Positions 54,137-61,798 of a stretch of 64,000 nucleotides of DNA are shown here, one piece after another. The stretch is taken from positions 186,001 through 250,000 of the forward strand of contig NZ_BMJP01000001.1 in assembly GCF_014643515.1 (NCBI RefSeq). Direction: 5' to 3'. The position numbers were made by a program, and so were the translations under genes. The number at the start of each line of letters is the position of its first letter. Positions within the stretch are counted from its first letter, which is position 1. The notes under the pieces are model-generated. The model was not told the DNA's origin, ran no database searches, and saw nothing but the letters and a program-made list of their open reading frames with translations. The DNA comes from Sphingomonas prati (GTDB taxonomy: Bacteria; Pseudomonadota; Alphaproteobacteria; Sphingomonadales; Sphingomonadaceae).

Positions 54137-55660
54137 ATGACAGCTCCCGCTCCGCTGACCCTGTTCAACAGCATGACGCGCGCGACCGCGCCGTTCGTGC
54201 CGATCGATCCCGACCTCGTCCGGATCTACAGCTGCGGGCCGACTGTTTATAATTTCGCGCATCTCGGCAATCTGCGCGCCTATGTCTTCACCGATACGCT
54301 CCGCCGCATGCTCAACTGGAAGGGCTATGCGGTCAATCACGTGATCAACATCACCGATGTTGGCCACCTGACGTCGGATGCGGATGCCGGCGACGACAAG
54401 ATGGAGGCCGCCGCGACCGCCACCGGGCGCAGCATCCACGAGATCGCCGCTTTCTACACCGCCGCGTTCAAGGCCGATCTCGCGGCACTCGGCGTGCGCG
54501 CGCCAACGCTGTGGAGTGTCGCGACCGAGCATGTCCAGGACATGATCGCCTTCGCCCGCACGATCGAGGGGCACGGTGCTGCCTACCAGCTCGACACCGG
54601 CCTCTATTTCGACACCTCGCGTGTCCCCGACTACGGCCTGCTCGCCGGCGCGCGCCCGGACGATGTCGTCGCACGGATCGATGCGGTCGCGGGCAAGCGC
54701 AATGCGGCCGACTTCGCATTGTGGCGCACCTCCGCGCCGGGGGCCGACCGCCAGATGGAATGGGTCTCCCCCTGGGGCCCCGGTGCGCCCGGCTGGCACC
54801 TCGAATGCTCGGTAATGAGCCTGAAATATCTCGGGCGGCAGTTCGACATTCACACCGGCGGTATCGACCACCGCGAAATCCACCATGTGAACGAGATCGC
54901 GCAGAACCAGGCGTTCACCTGCACGTCGGCCACCGGCGCGAACGTCTGGATGCACAACAATTTCCTGGTCGATCGCGGCGCCAAGATGTCGAAGTCGAAG
55001 GGCGGGTTCGCGACCCTCGCTTCGCTCGTCGAGCGCGGCGTGTCGCCGCTCGCCTACCGCATGATGTGCCTGTCGTCGCACTACCGCTCGGAACTGGATT
55101 TCTCCGCTGACGGCCTCGGCGCCGCGCTGACCCGACTCAAGCGGCTCGTCTCCGCGGTCGTTGCCCTCCGCGCCAAGGCGACCGACACCGGCTGGACCCG
55201 CGTCCTGGCCGAGGCGACCGACGCGCGCGGTGCCGCCACCACCTATCAGCGTGACGAGATCGAACAGCCGCTCGGCACGAAGGCACGCGACTATCTCGCC
55301 AAATTCGACGCCGCCATCGCCGCCGACCTGATGACTCCGCAGGCGCTCCCCGTGCTGGAAGACGCGATCGCCGACAAGGCCATCCCTGCGGACGAACGGC
55401 TCCGCCTCGTCGGCAGCATGGACCTCGTCCTCGGGCTCGGCCTCGTCACGCTCGACCGCCGCGCACTGTCGCTCCGGCCCGCCGCGGCGACGCTTCAGGA
55501 AGACGACGTCGCCACCCTCCTCGCAGACCGCGCCGCCGCCCGCGCCGCGCGCGATTTCGCGACATCGGACGCGCTTCGCGACCAACTGGGGGCCGGCGGG
55601 GTCGAGGTCATGGACGGCGATCCGCTCGGCTGGGAATGGCGTCCGCTGCTCGGCGACTGA
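54137..55660 (+). CDS. cysS: Cysteinyl-tRNA synthetase
   Basis: A 507-residue class I synthetase. Zinc/active-site residues are in IYSCGPTVYN, the HIGH equivalent is AHLGNLRAYV, further zinc ligands are in WHLECSVMS and GGIDHREIHHVNE, and KMSKS is in GAKMSKSKGGF. The family C-terminal anticodon-binding helices follow. The ATG at 54137 (MTAPAPLTLFNSM) is preferred; the in-frame ATG at 54101 lies in the terminator's T-run. Confidence 0.97.
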   Translation: MTAPAPLTLFNSMTRATAPFVPIDPDLVRIYSCGPTVYNFAHLGNLRAYVFTDTLRRMLNWKGYAVNHVINITDVGHLTSDADAGDDKMEAAATATGRSIHEIAAFYTAAFKADLAALGVRAPTLWSVATEHVQDMIAFARTIEGHGAAYQLDTGLYFDTSRVPDYGLLAGARPDDVVARIDAVAGKRNAADFALWRTSAPGADRQMEWVSPWGPGAPGWHLECSVMSLKYLGRQFDIHTGGIDHREIHHVNEIAQNQAFTCTSATGANVWMHNNFLVDRGAKMSKSKGGFATLASLVERGVSPLAYRMMCLSSHYRSELDFSADGLGAALTRLKRLVSAVVALRAKATDTGWTRVLAEATDARGAATTYQRDEIEQPLGTKARDYLAKFDAAIAADLMTPQALPVLEDAIADKAIPADERLRLVGSMDLVLGLGLVTLDRRALSLRPAAATLQEDDVATLLADRAAARAARDFATSDALRDQLGAGGVEVMDGDPLGWEWRPLLGD

Positions 55661-55733
55661 CGGGCTGCCGTCGACGAAGGTTGCGTTTCGGTCATGTCCG
55701 ACGCAAGGAAATTGCGAACACTGGGAAACGTAA

Positions 55734-57107
55734 ATGGCACACAACTGGACTCCCGACAGCTGGAAGCAGGCCGAAGCGCGCCAGCTGCCGACCTATTCCG
55801 ACCCCGTCGCACTCGCCGCGGCCGAAGCCGAACTCGGCCACTACCCCCCGCTGGTCTTCGCCGGCGAAGCGCGCGATCTGACGTCCTCGCTGGCCGAAGT
55901 CGCCGCGGGCAAGGCGTTCCTGCTCCAGGGCGGCGACTGCGCGGAAAGCTTCGCGGAATTCCACCCCAACTACATCCGCGACACCTTCCGCGTCATCCTG
56001 CAGATGGCGGTCGTGCTGACCTATGCGTCCAAGTTGCCGATCGTGAAGCTCGGCCGCATGGCGGGCCAGTTCGCCAAGCCGCGCTCGACCGACATGGAGG
56101 AGATCGGCGGCGTCTCGTTGCCCAGCTACCGCGGCGACATCATCAACGACATCGGGTTCGAGGCGACCGCGCGCGAGCCCGATCCGCAACGCATGATCCG
56201 TGCCTACAGCCAGTCGGCCGCGACGCTCAACCTGCTCCGCGCGTTCGCCCAGGGCGGCTACGCCAACCTCCACCAGGTCCACGCCTGGACGCTCGACTTC
56301 ATGGGCCGCAGCCCGTGGGCCGCGCAATATCAGGACGTCGCCAACCGGATCGGCGAGGCGCTCGATTTCATGGCCGCCTGCGGAATCAACCCGGAGACGG
56401 TGCCGCAGCTGAAGGGCACGCAGTTCTTCACCAGCCACGAGGCGCTGCTGCTCCCCTACGAACAGGCGCTCACCCGTCAGGACAGCCTGACGGGCGACTA
56501 TTACGGCCTGTCCGCGCACTTCCTCTGGATCGGCGATCGCACGCGGTTCGAAGGGTCTTCGCATGTCGAATTCCTCCGCGGCATCCACAACCCGATCGGC
56601 ATCAAGTGCGGGCCGACGCTCGAACCGGACGCGTTGCTCCGCATGCTCGACACGCTCGATCCGGCGCGCATCCCCGGCCGCATCACGCTCATCACGCGCT
56701 ACGGCCATGACAAGATCGAGAAGCACCTCCCCACGCTGGTTCGCGCGATCCAGCGCGAAGGGCGCCCGGTCGTCTGGTCGTGCGACCCGATGCACGGCAA
56801 CGTCGTGAAGGCCGCCAGCGGGTACAAGACGCGCCCGTTCGATCGGATCCTGGCGGAGGTCCGCGGCTTCTTCGCGGTCCACCGTGCGGAGGGGACGCAT
56901 GGCGGCGGCATCCATGCCGAAATGACCGGCCAGAACGTCACCGAGTGCACCGGCGGCGCGATCGACGTGACCGAACAGAGCCTTGGCGATCGCTACCATA
57001 CGCATTGCGACCCGCGCCTCAACGCGGGCCAGTCGATCGAGCTCGCCTTCCTGCTCGCCGAAATGCTCAACGACGAGATGCGCCTGCGCGAACGCGACGC
57101 CGCCTGA
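55734..57107 (+). CDS. aroG: 3-deoxy-7-phosphoheptulonate synthase, class II
   Basis: A 457-residue plant/actinobacterial-type DAHP synthase, the first enzyme of aromatic amino-acid synthesis. It starts with [20 protein letters not shown] and has [19 protein letters not shown], the manganese-site segments [20 protein letters not shown] and DPRLNAGQS. The type I AroFGH motifs are absent. A stem-loop follows the stop codon. Confidence 0.96.
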   Translation: MAHNWTPDSWKQAEARQLPTYSDPVALAAAEAELGHYPPLVFAGEARDLTSSLAEVAAGKAFLLQGGDCAESFAEFHPNYIRDTFRVILQMAVVLTYASKLPIVKLGRMAGQFAKPRSTDMEEIGGVSLPSYRGDIINDIGFEATAREPDPQRMIRAYSQSAATLNLLRAFAQGGYANLHQVHAWTLDFMGRSPWAAQYQDVANRIGEALDFMAACGINPETVPQLKGTQFFTSHEALLLPYEQALTRQDSLTGDYYGLSAHFLWIGDRTRFEGSSHVEFLRGIHNPIGIKCGPTLEPDALLRMLDTLDPARIPGRITLITRYGHDKIEKHLPTLVRAIQREGRPVVWSCDPMHGNVVKAASGYKTRPFDRILAEVRGFFAVHRAEGTHGGGIHAEMTGQNVTECTGGAIDVTEQSLGDRYHTHCDPRLNAGQSIELAFLLAEMLNDEMRLRERDAA

Positions 57108-57112
57108 GAATG

Positions 57113-57147
57113 ATCGGTCATCGATCGCCCCGGCGTCGATGACCGAT
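57113..57147 (+). terminator. Stem-loop after the DAHP synthase gene
   Basis: Twelve-bp perfect arms atcggtcatcga (57113-57124) and tcgatgaccgat (57136-57147) enclose an 11-nt loop, five nt after the stop codon. No T-run follows, so it may protect the mRNA end or assist Rho-dependent termination rather than act alone. Confidence 0.5.
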
Positions 57148-57209
57148 TCCGGGTGGTCGACCGACCGTCGAAGCCCTGCTGCCCGTCAACATCCGGAACG
57201 GCGTAAACG

Positions 57210-57599
57210 ATGATCGTTCTGCTCATGGCGCTCGCCGCCGCAACCGCGGGCAACTGCGGCGACAAGCCGAACCAGACCGCGATGACGATGTGCCAGCGGG
57301 CGGTCGCCGCGCAGGCCGATGCTAACCTGAACCGCATCTGGAAACAGGCCTACGCCGCCATGCAGCAGGCGGACCGCACCCTATCGATGGGCGTGAACAC
57401 CTCGGAACCCGGTTACGCCGCCGCCTTGCTCGCGTCGCAACGCGCGTGGCTCGCCTTCCGCAATGCCGAGTGCCGCATCGAAAGCTACGAATGGCGCGGC
57501 GGCACGATGCAGCCCTTCACCGCCAGCCAGTGCCTGGCCGAAGTGACGCGGCAACGCACCGCCCAGCTCCGCGCCATGCTCGGCTGGGCGCAACGCTAG
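57210..57599 (+). CDS. LprI-family (DUF1311) secreted protein
   Basis: A 129-residue protein with a short signal peptide (IVLLMALAAATAG) and four cysteines (GNCGDK, MTMCQR, AECRIES, ASQCLAE). SQRAWLAFRNAEC is the DUF1311/LprI core; the Mycobacterium LprI protein inhibits lysozyme. Here a periplasmic role is inferred only. Its stop codon overlaps that of the convergent alpha/beta hydrolase by two bases. Confidence 0.85.
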   Translation: MIVLLMALAAATAGNCGDKPNQTAMTMCQRAVAAQADANLNRIWKQAYAAMQQADRTLSMGVNTSEPGYAAALLASQRAWLAFRNAECRIESYEWRGGTMQPFTASQCLAEVTRQRTAQLRAMLGWAQR

Positions 57600-58498
57600 T
57601 TCGCCACCGGCCGGTCGATGAAGTCCGTCACGACCTGCGCGAGCGCGGCGGGCTGGTCCAGCATGACGAAGTGGAAGCTGCCGTCGATCCGGCGGAAACG
57701 CACGTCCGGCGTCCCGGCATAGGCGTTGCGGAACGTCGCATCAATCGCCGCCGCCGGTACGCCGTAAAGCGGATCATAGGCATAGACGACCGCCACCGGC
57801 ACCCTGATCCGCGGCAGTTCGGGCCGCAGGTCGGTCGTCATCAGCTCATAGGTCGCATTTGCCACCGTCTTGCGGTCCGACAGCTCGAGCGAAGTGACCA
57901 GCCCCCGCCGCTTTCCGTCCGTCTTCACCAGCCGCGCGATCGTCGCCGCCTGCGCCGCCTCGCGCTGTTCCGCAGTAGCGGTCAGCATTGCATCGCGGTA
58001 CGCCGCCGCCCGCGGGGTGACCATGGCGACCGTCGCCGCTGGGTTCATCAGCAGGCTGTAGAACGGCAGCGCGTCGACGACCATCAAGCGCCCGACCAGC
58101 TCGGGTTGCCGCGCGCCGAGCATCAGCGCGACCTCGCCGCCCAGCGAATGACCGATCACCACCGGCGCCGCGATCCGCTCCCGCCGGATATAGTCCGCGA
58201 TCGCCTCCGCCGCCGGCGCCGCGACGCGGTCGTCCTCTCCCCCGACCGCCGGCATCCCGGCGAACCCGGCGATCTGGACGATGTGCAGCCGATGCTTCGG
58301 CTTCAGCTGCCGCACCAGATCGGACCAGACTGTCGACGACGACGCGAGCCCGGGGATCAGCACGACGTCCGGCCCGGTCCCCTCGGATATCACCGCGATC
58401 CGTTCACGCGCGGCACTTCCCGCCTGCGCCGGTTTTGCAACGGCGGCTCCTGGTAACGACATGGCGATCCCGATCGCCGCGAGCATACGCGTCCACAT
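57596..58498 (-). CDS. Secreted alpha/beta-fold hydrolase
   Basis: A 300-residue protein with a signal peptide (MLAAIGIAMSLPGAAVA) and an alpha/beta hydrolase domain: oxyanion loop LIPGLASSSTVW, nucleophile elbow GHSLGGEVALML, and a late His in DGSFHFVMLDQP. The substrate is unknown; esterase or peptidase activity is plausible. ATG at 58498 follows GGGGGAC. The small XRE regulator gene lies 22 bp upstream on the same strand, so it is probably the third gene of that operon. Confidence 0.88.
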   Translation of the reverse strand: MWTRMLAAIGIAMSLPGAAVAKPAQAGSAARERIAVISEGTGPDVVLIPGLASSSTVWSDLVRQLKPKHRLHIVQIAGFAGMPAVGGEDDRVAAPAAEAIADYIRRERIAAPVVIGHSLGGEVALMLGARQPELVGRLMVVDALPFYSLLMNPAATVAMVTPRAAAYRDAMLTATAEQREAAQAATIARLVKTDGKRRGLVTSLELSDRKTVANATYELMTTDLRPELPRIRVPVAVVYAYDPLYGVPAAAIDATFRNAYAGTPDVRFRRIDGSFHFVMLDQPAALAQVVTDFIDRPVAN

Positions 58499-58520
58499 GA
58501 TGATGTCCCCCTTCGCTGCC

Positions 58521-58709
58521 CTAAGGTTGAAACACGTCCTCGATCCGCAGCCCGAAGACCGCGGCGATCGTGAAGGCGAGCGGCAGGCTCGGATCGTACC
58601 GCCCGTTCTCGATGGCATTCACCGTCTGGCGCGACACGGCCAGCGCCTCGGCCAGGTTCCCCTGGCTCCACGCGCGGGCCAGCCGCAGTTCCTTGATCCG
58701 GTTGTTCAC
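58521..58709 (-). CDS. Small XRE-family transcriptional regulator
   Basis: A 62-residue protein made of one helix-turn-helix domain: NNRIKELRLARAWSQ, NLAEALAVSRQTVNAIENGRY and PSLPLAFTIAAVFGL, ending in DVFQP. This minimal form is common beside small membrane proteins. It starts with GTG at 58709, overlapping the stop of the membrane gene (GTGA), with AGCGG-type weak Shine-Dalgarno before it. It probably binds the paired repeats at 59097-59148. Confidence 0.92.
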   Translation of the reverse strand: MNNRIKELRLARAWSQGNLAEALAVSRQTVNAIENGRYDPSLPLAFTIAAVFGLRIEDVFQP

Positions 58710-59086
58710 CGGTAGCGGAGCTGCGCGACGACCATGCCCAGGCCCCACAACGTCCCCATGATCGGCCAGACGGCAAAGGCACGCAGCTGCGGCAACCCCG
58801 CCCCTTCGGCAAACCCCCAGCGGAAGGTGATCAGCGCGGTGCCCAGGAATGACATGGCGATCGCATCGAACTGGATCTGGCGCTGCATCTCGTCCATCCG
58901 CCACAACCCGCGCCGGATGGCCAAGGCCGCCGCGAACGCACCGATCATCGGCACAAGGTTGATGACCAGCTTCAGCGCACTGACCGGCTTGATCGCCCGC
59001 TCCACCGAAGCCGCCCCGACCAGCAGGACACCGTACAGCAGCATCGCCGCACTCAGTTCGATGATGTAGCGCCGGGCTCGAGACAT
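58706..59086 (-). CDS. Four-helix membrane protein, partner of the XRE regulator
   Basis: A 126-residue protein with about four membrane helices (around 9-28, 36-58, 75-93 and 103-121) and the short loop RMDEMQRQIQFDA between the second and third. It has no known domain I can name, but small membrane proteins translationally coupled to 60-70-residue XRE regulators recur in many bacteria. It opens the operon; AGGAGA at 59098-59093 is its ribosome binding site. Confidence 0.82.
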   Translation of the reverse strand: MSRARRYIIELSAAMLLYGVLLVGAASVERAIKPVSALKLVINLVPMIGAFAAALAIRRGLWRMDEMQRQIQFDAIAMSFLGTALITFRWGFAEGAGLPQLRAFAVWPIMGTLWGLGMVVAQLRYR

Positions 59087-59096
59087 GGACCGTCTC

Positions 59097-59148
59097 CTGT
59101 AAAGCGTCTTTTACAGCCAGTCCGATACCTGTCAAGCGTCCTTTCCAT
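59097..59148 (-). promoter_or_regulatory. Promoter and paired operator repeats of the XRE operon
   Basis: Two 20-bp copies match at 16 of 20 positions, 32 bp apart. The gene-proximal copy 59097-59116 is a palindrome TGTAAA-N6-TTTACA; the distal copy is 59129-59148. On the minus strand the distal copy supplies a perfect -35 TTGACA (59135-59130), and the proximal copy covers a -10-like TAAAAG (59113-59108) at 16-bp spacing. The proximal copy also touches the AGGAGA ribosome binding site. Three helical turns between copies would place two regulator dimers on one face. Confidence 0.6.
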
Positions 59149-59221
59149 CGGTGACGGTCATCCGGATTGCCATCGACGCGACGCGCACGGTACCTTCCTG
59201 TCTGCGAAACGGAGGCCGACG

Positions 59222-59665
59222 ATGCAGATCATGACGGGCGGATGCCAATGCGGCCGGGTGCGGTACGCTGCGCGGATCGATTCGGACGCGGCCTACCTCT
59301 GCCATTGCGGCATGTGCCGCCGCGCGACCGGCGGTGTCTCGATCGCGTTCCGCAACATCGCCAGGGCCGACGTCACCTGGACGACGGAGGAGCCCGACCG
59401 CTACCGTTCCTCCGCGATCGCGCAACGCGGTTTCTGCCGGACCTGTGGAACGCCGCTCACCTTCGAATATCCGGACAGCGACATGATGGACCTGACGATC
59501 GGCTCGTTCGACGATCCCGCGCGCTTCGTCCCCGACCAGAATGTCTCGATCGAAACGATCTTGCCCGCCTGGCTCGATTGCTCGCACCTTCCGGGCACGA
59601 CGCTCGCCGACCACGCCAGCACGCGCGACCGCTGGCTGGCGACGACCGGCAAGCTCCCGGACTGA
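59222..59665 (+). CDS. GFA family zinc protein
   Basis: A 147-residue protein of the glutathione-dependent formaldehyde-activating (GFA/CENP-V) fold. Zinc-binding cysteines are in GGCQCGRVRY, CHCGMCRRATGG and GFCRTCGTPL. Biochemical activity of most family members is unproven. GGAGG stands upstream of the ATG. It is divergent from the XRE operon. Confidence 0.92.
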   Translation: MQIMTGGCQCGRVRYAARIDSDAAYLCHCGMCRRATGGVSIAFRNIARADVTWTTEEPDRYRSSAIAQRGFCRTCGTPLTFEYPDSDMMDLTIGSFDDPARFVPDQNVSIETILPAWLDCSHLPGTTLADHASTRDRWLATTGKLPD

Positions 59666-59674
59666 CGCGCCGAC

Positions 59675-60031
59675 CTACGCCTGATCGACGACCCGCCCGA
59701 CCCGGACCAGCAGCCCCGTCGGATCGCTCACCGCGAACTCATAGGTCCCCCACGGCGTGACATGCGGCGTGGCGGGATCGATGATCAACTCACGCACCGC
59801 CGCGGCCACCGCATCGACATCGTCGACATACAGGTACAGCCCGAACGGGTTGTCCTCGATCTGCCGCGGCCAGCCCGACATGAGGTTCAGGTGCAGGTGC
59901 CACCCCCGCCCGTCGGCCAGGATCCGGTAATGGCCATAGTCGCCAAGCACCTCCAACCCGAGTCGACGATAGAAAGCGGTGCTGGCGTCCAGATCGCCGC
60001 TCGGAATGATCGCAACCGCCCGGTGATCCAT
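59675..60031 (-). CDS. VOC family protein (glyoxalase/bleomycin-resistance fold)
   Basis: A 118-residue protein with two beta-alpha-beta-beta-beta units: VAIIPSGDLDASTAFYRRLG at the start and LYLYVDDVDAVAAAV, ending with TPWGTYEFAVSDPTGLLVRVG. Length and pattern fit bleomycin-binding-like dimeric proteins; the substrate is unknown. ATG at 60031 follows a GAGGGAG Shine-Dalgarno, so the longer frame to 60082 is not used. Confidence 0.88.
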   Translation of the reverse strand: MDHRAVAIIPSGDLDASTAFYRRLGLEVLGDYGHYRILADGRGWHLHLNLMSGWPRQIEDNPFGLYLYVDDVDAVAAAVRELIIDPATPHVTPWGTYEFAVSDPTGLLVRVGRVVDQA

Positions 60032-60084
60032 TTCCGACTCCCTCATCCTGCCCCGCCCGATCATGCACAGGTCCGCGCGCATCG

Positions 60085-60456
60085 CTAGTTCGCGTCCGGG
60101 TCGACGAGACCCGTCACAACCCGCGTCAGCGCCGTGATCGGGTCCCGCCCGCCGCTATAGCCATAGTCCGCCGCCTCGCGCTTGCCGCAGCGTCGCTCCC
60201 CCGCAAAGATGCCGCACGGAGCCGGCGGCGTCAGCGCAGCCGTGCCGGTCGGCGCATCGCCGCGGGTCCGTGCTCCGGCAACCCGCTCGTTCGGCAGCGG
60301 CAGGCGATATTGCTCGCTCCGCCCGCCGCACACGACGATCTCGCCGGACGAGGCGGCGCCGCACTGCTGGATCGCGCTCAGGTCCACCGGCTTCGCAACC
60401 GCGGCAAGATCGAACGGCACCGCCGTTTGCAGGACGAGGCTCAGCCACGCAGACAC
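60085..60456 (-). CDS. Conserved-looking protein of unknown function
   Basis: A 123-residue protein without a domain I can name. The segment GEIVVCGGRSEQYRLPLP resembles short proteins I recall from sphingomonads, with a hydrophobic N-terminus (WLSLVLQTAVPF) that may be a signal. Cysteines at QQCGA, VVCGG, PCGIF and RRCGK are regularly placed. It starts with GTG at 60456, behind GGGGAG at good spacing, which supports a real gene. Confidence 0.6.
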   Translation of the reverse strand: MSAWLSLVLQTAVPFDLAAVAKPVDLSAIQQCGAASSGEIVVCGGRSEQYRLPLPNERVAGARTRGDAPTGTAALTPPAPCGIFAGERRCGKREAADYGYSGGRDPITALTRVVTGLVDPDAN

Positions 60457-60509
60457 AGACCGCTCCCCACCCCGAACGGCCCGACTATGCCAGCGTCCCC
60501 CAGCCTGCG

Positions 60510-61349
60510 CTACGCCCCGGCGTCACCCGCCCGCTCGATCGTCGTCAGCGCCTGCCGAAGGTGCGGCGCATCGATCATCTGCCCATCGAGTTGCAAAGCG
60601 CCCGCCTCCGGCTCCGCAGCAAACGCGGCGACGATCGCCCGCGCCCGCACGACCGTCGCGGCATCCGGCGTGAAGGCCGCGTTGATCACCGCCACCTGCG
60701 CCGGATGGATCGCCATCATGCCGGTGAACCCGTCTCGACACCCGCGCGCCGCATAGGCCGCCAGCCCCTCCAGATCGCTGATCGCCGGATACACCGTCTC
60801 GATCGCCGCCACCCCCGCGGCGTGCGCGCCGAACAGCAGCAGCGCGCGCACCATCTGATACGGCGCGGTATAGGACCCGTCCGGCTCGCGACTGGTCGCG
60901 GCCCCGATCGCGGCGGGCAGGTCCTCCGCCCCCCAGGTCAGCCCGCACAGCCGCTCCGCTACCCCTGCATATTCGCCCAACGTAAAGATCGCCGCCGGCA
61001 CCTCCGTCGCGATCGGCAGGATCGGCGGGCAGTCCGCCCCCGCCGCCCGCACCAGCGCCCGCACGTCCGCCGCGCCCGCCGCCTTGGGCAGCATGATTGC
61101 ATCCGCCCGGCGCGCAACGCTCAGGTCCGCGTCCAGCGCACCCGCGTCCAACGGACTGATCCGCACCATCCGAATGACATCGCATGGCGTGTCGAGATAC
61201 GCCGCCACCGCCGCCCGGCCTGCGTCCTTACGCGCCGGCACGACCGAATCCTCCAGGTCGAGGATGATCGCATCCGCCCCGCTCGCCGCCGCCTTGTCGA
61301 ACCGCTCGGGCCGATCGGCCGGCACGAACAGCAGCGACCGCAACCTCAT
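60510..61349 (-). CDS. CitE-like CoA ester lyase (HpcH/HpaI family)
   Basis: A 279-residue TIM-barrel protein. RSLLFVPADRPERFDKA, LDLEDSV, the acidic metal site in LPIATEVPAAIF and GLTWGAEDLPAAIG are CitE-like. Such stand-alone enzymes cleave citramalyl-, malyl- or methylmalyl-CoA. ATG at 61349 overlaps the MaoC gene stop (ATGA). Together with MaoC it could hydrate and cleave a branched CoA ester made by the carboxylase upstream. Confidence 0.9.
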   Translation of the reverse strand: MRLRSLLFVPADRPERFDKAAASGADAIILDLEDSVVPARKDAGRAAVAAYLDTPCDVIRMVRISPLDAGALDADLSVARRADAIMLPKAAGAADVRALVRAAGADCPPILPIATEVPAAIFTLGEYAGVAERLCGLTWGAEDLPAAIGAATSREPDGSYTAPYQMVRALLLFGAHAAGVAAIETVYPAISDLEGLAAYAARGCRDGFTGMMAIHPAQVAVINAAFTPDAATVVRARAIVAAFAAEPEAGALQLDGQMIDAPHLRQALTTIERAGDAGA

Positions 61350-61798
61350 GCCGGCGCTCGCGTCAGCAGCGCGGTCCGCAAACATTGGCACACGACCTCG
61401 TCACGCTGGTTCAGCAACCGGTGCGTGAAGGTCACGATCCCAGCCTTGGGTCGCGACCGGCTGTCCTTCAGCGCGGTGACCTCCGTCTCCGCCCGCATCG
61501 TATCGCCGATGAACACTGGCTTTGGCATCACCAGCGCGTCATAGCCAAGGTTCGCGACCAGCGTCCCCAGCGTCGTGTCACCTACCGACAACCCGATCAT
61601 CAGCGCAAAGGTGAAGGTCCCGTTCACCAGGATCTGCCCGAACTCGCTCGCCCTCGCCGCCTCCGCATCGATGTGCAGCGGCTGCGGATTGTGCGTCATG
61701 ACCGAGAACAGCAGATTGTCCGTCTCGGTCACGGTCCGGCGGATCTCGTGCACGATCCGGTCGCCGACCCGCCATGCGTCATAATGCCGCCCGGCCAT
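61346..61798 (-). CDS. MaoC-like acyl-CoA hydratase
   Basis: A 150-residue hot-dog-fold protein. The hydratase dyad region is THNPQPLHIDAEAA, with ILVNGTFTFALMIGLS following. It resembles (R)-specific enoyl- or mesaconyl-CoA hydratases. The ATG shares one base with the biotin carboxylase stop (TGATG), and the stop overlaps the CitE-like gene. Its substrate is open; see the finding on this pair. Confidence 0.9.
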   Translation of the reverse strand: MAGRHYDAWRVGDRIVHEIRRTVTETDNLLFSVMTHNPQPLHIDAEAARASEFGQILVNGTFTFALMIGLSVGDTTLGTLVANLGYDALVMPKPVFIGDTMRAETEVTALKDSRSRPKAGIVTFTHRLLNQRDEVVCQCLRTALLTRAPA

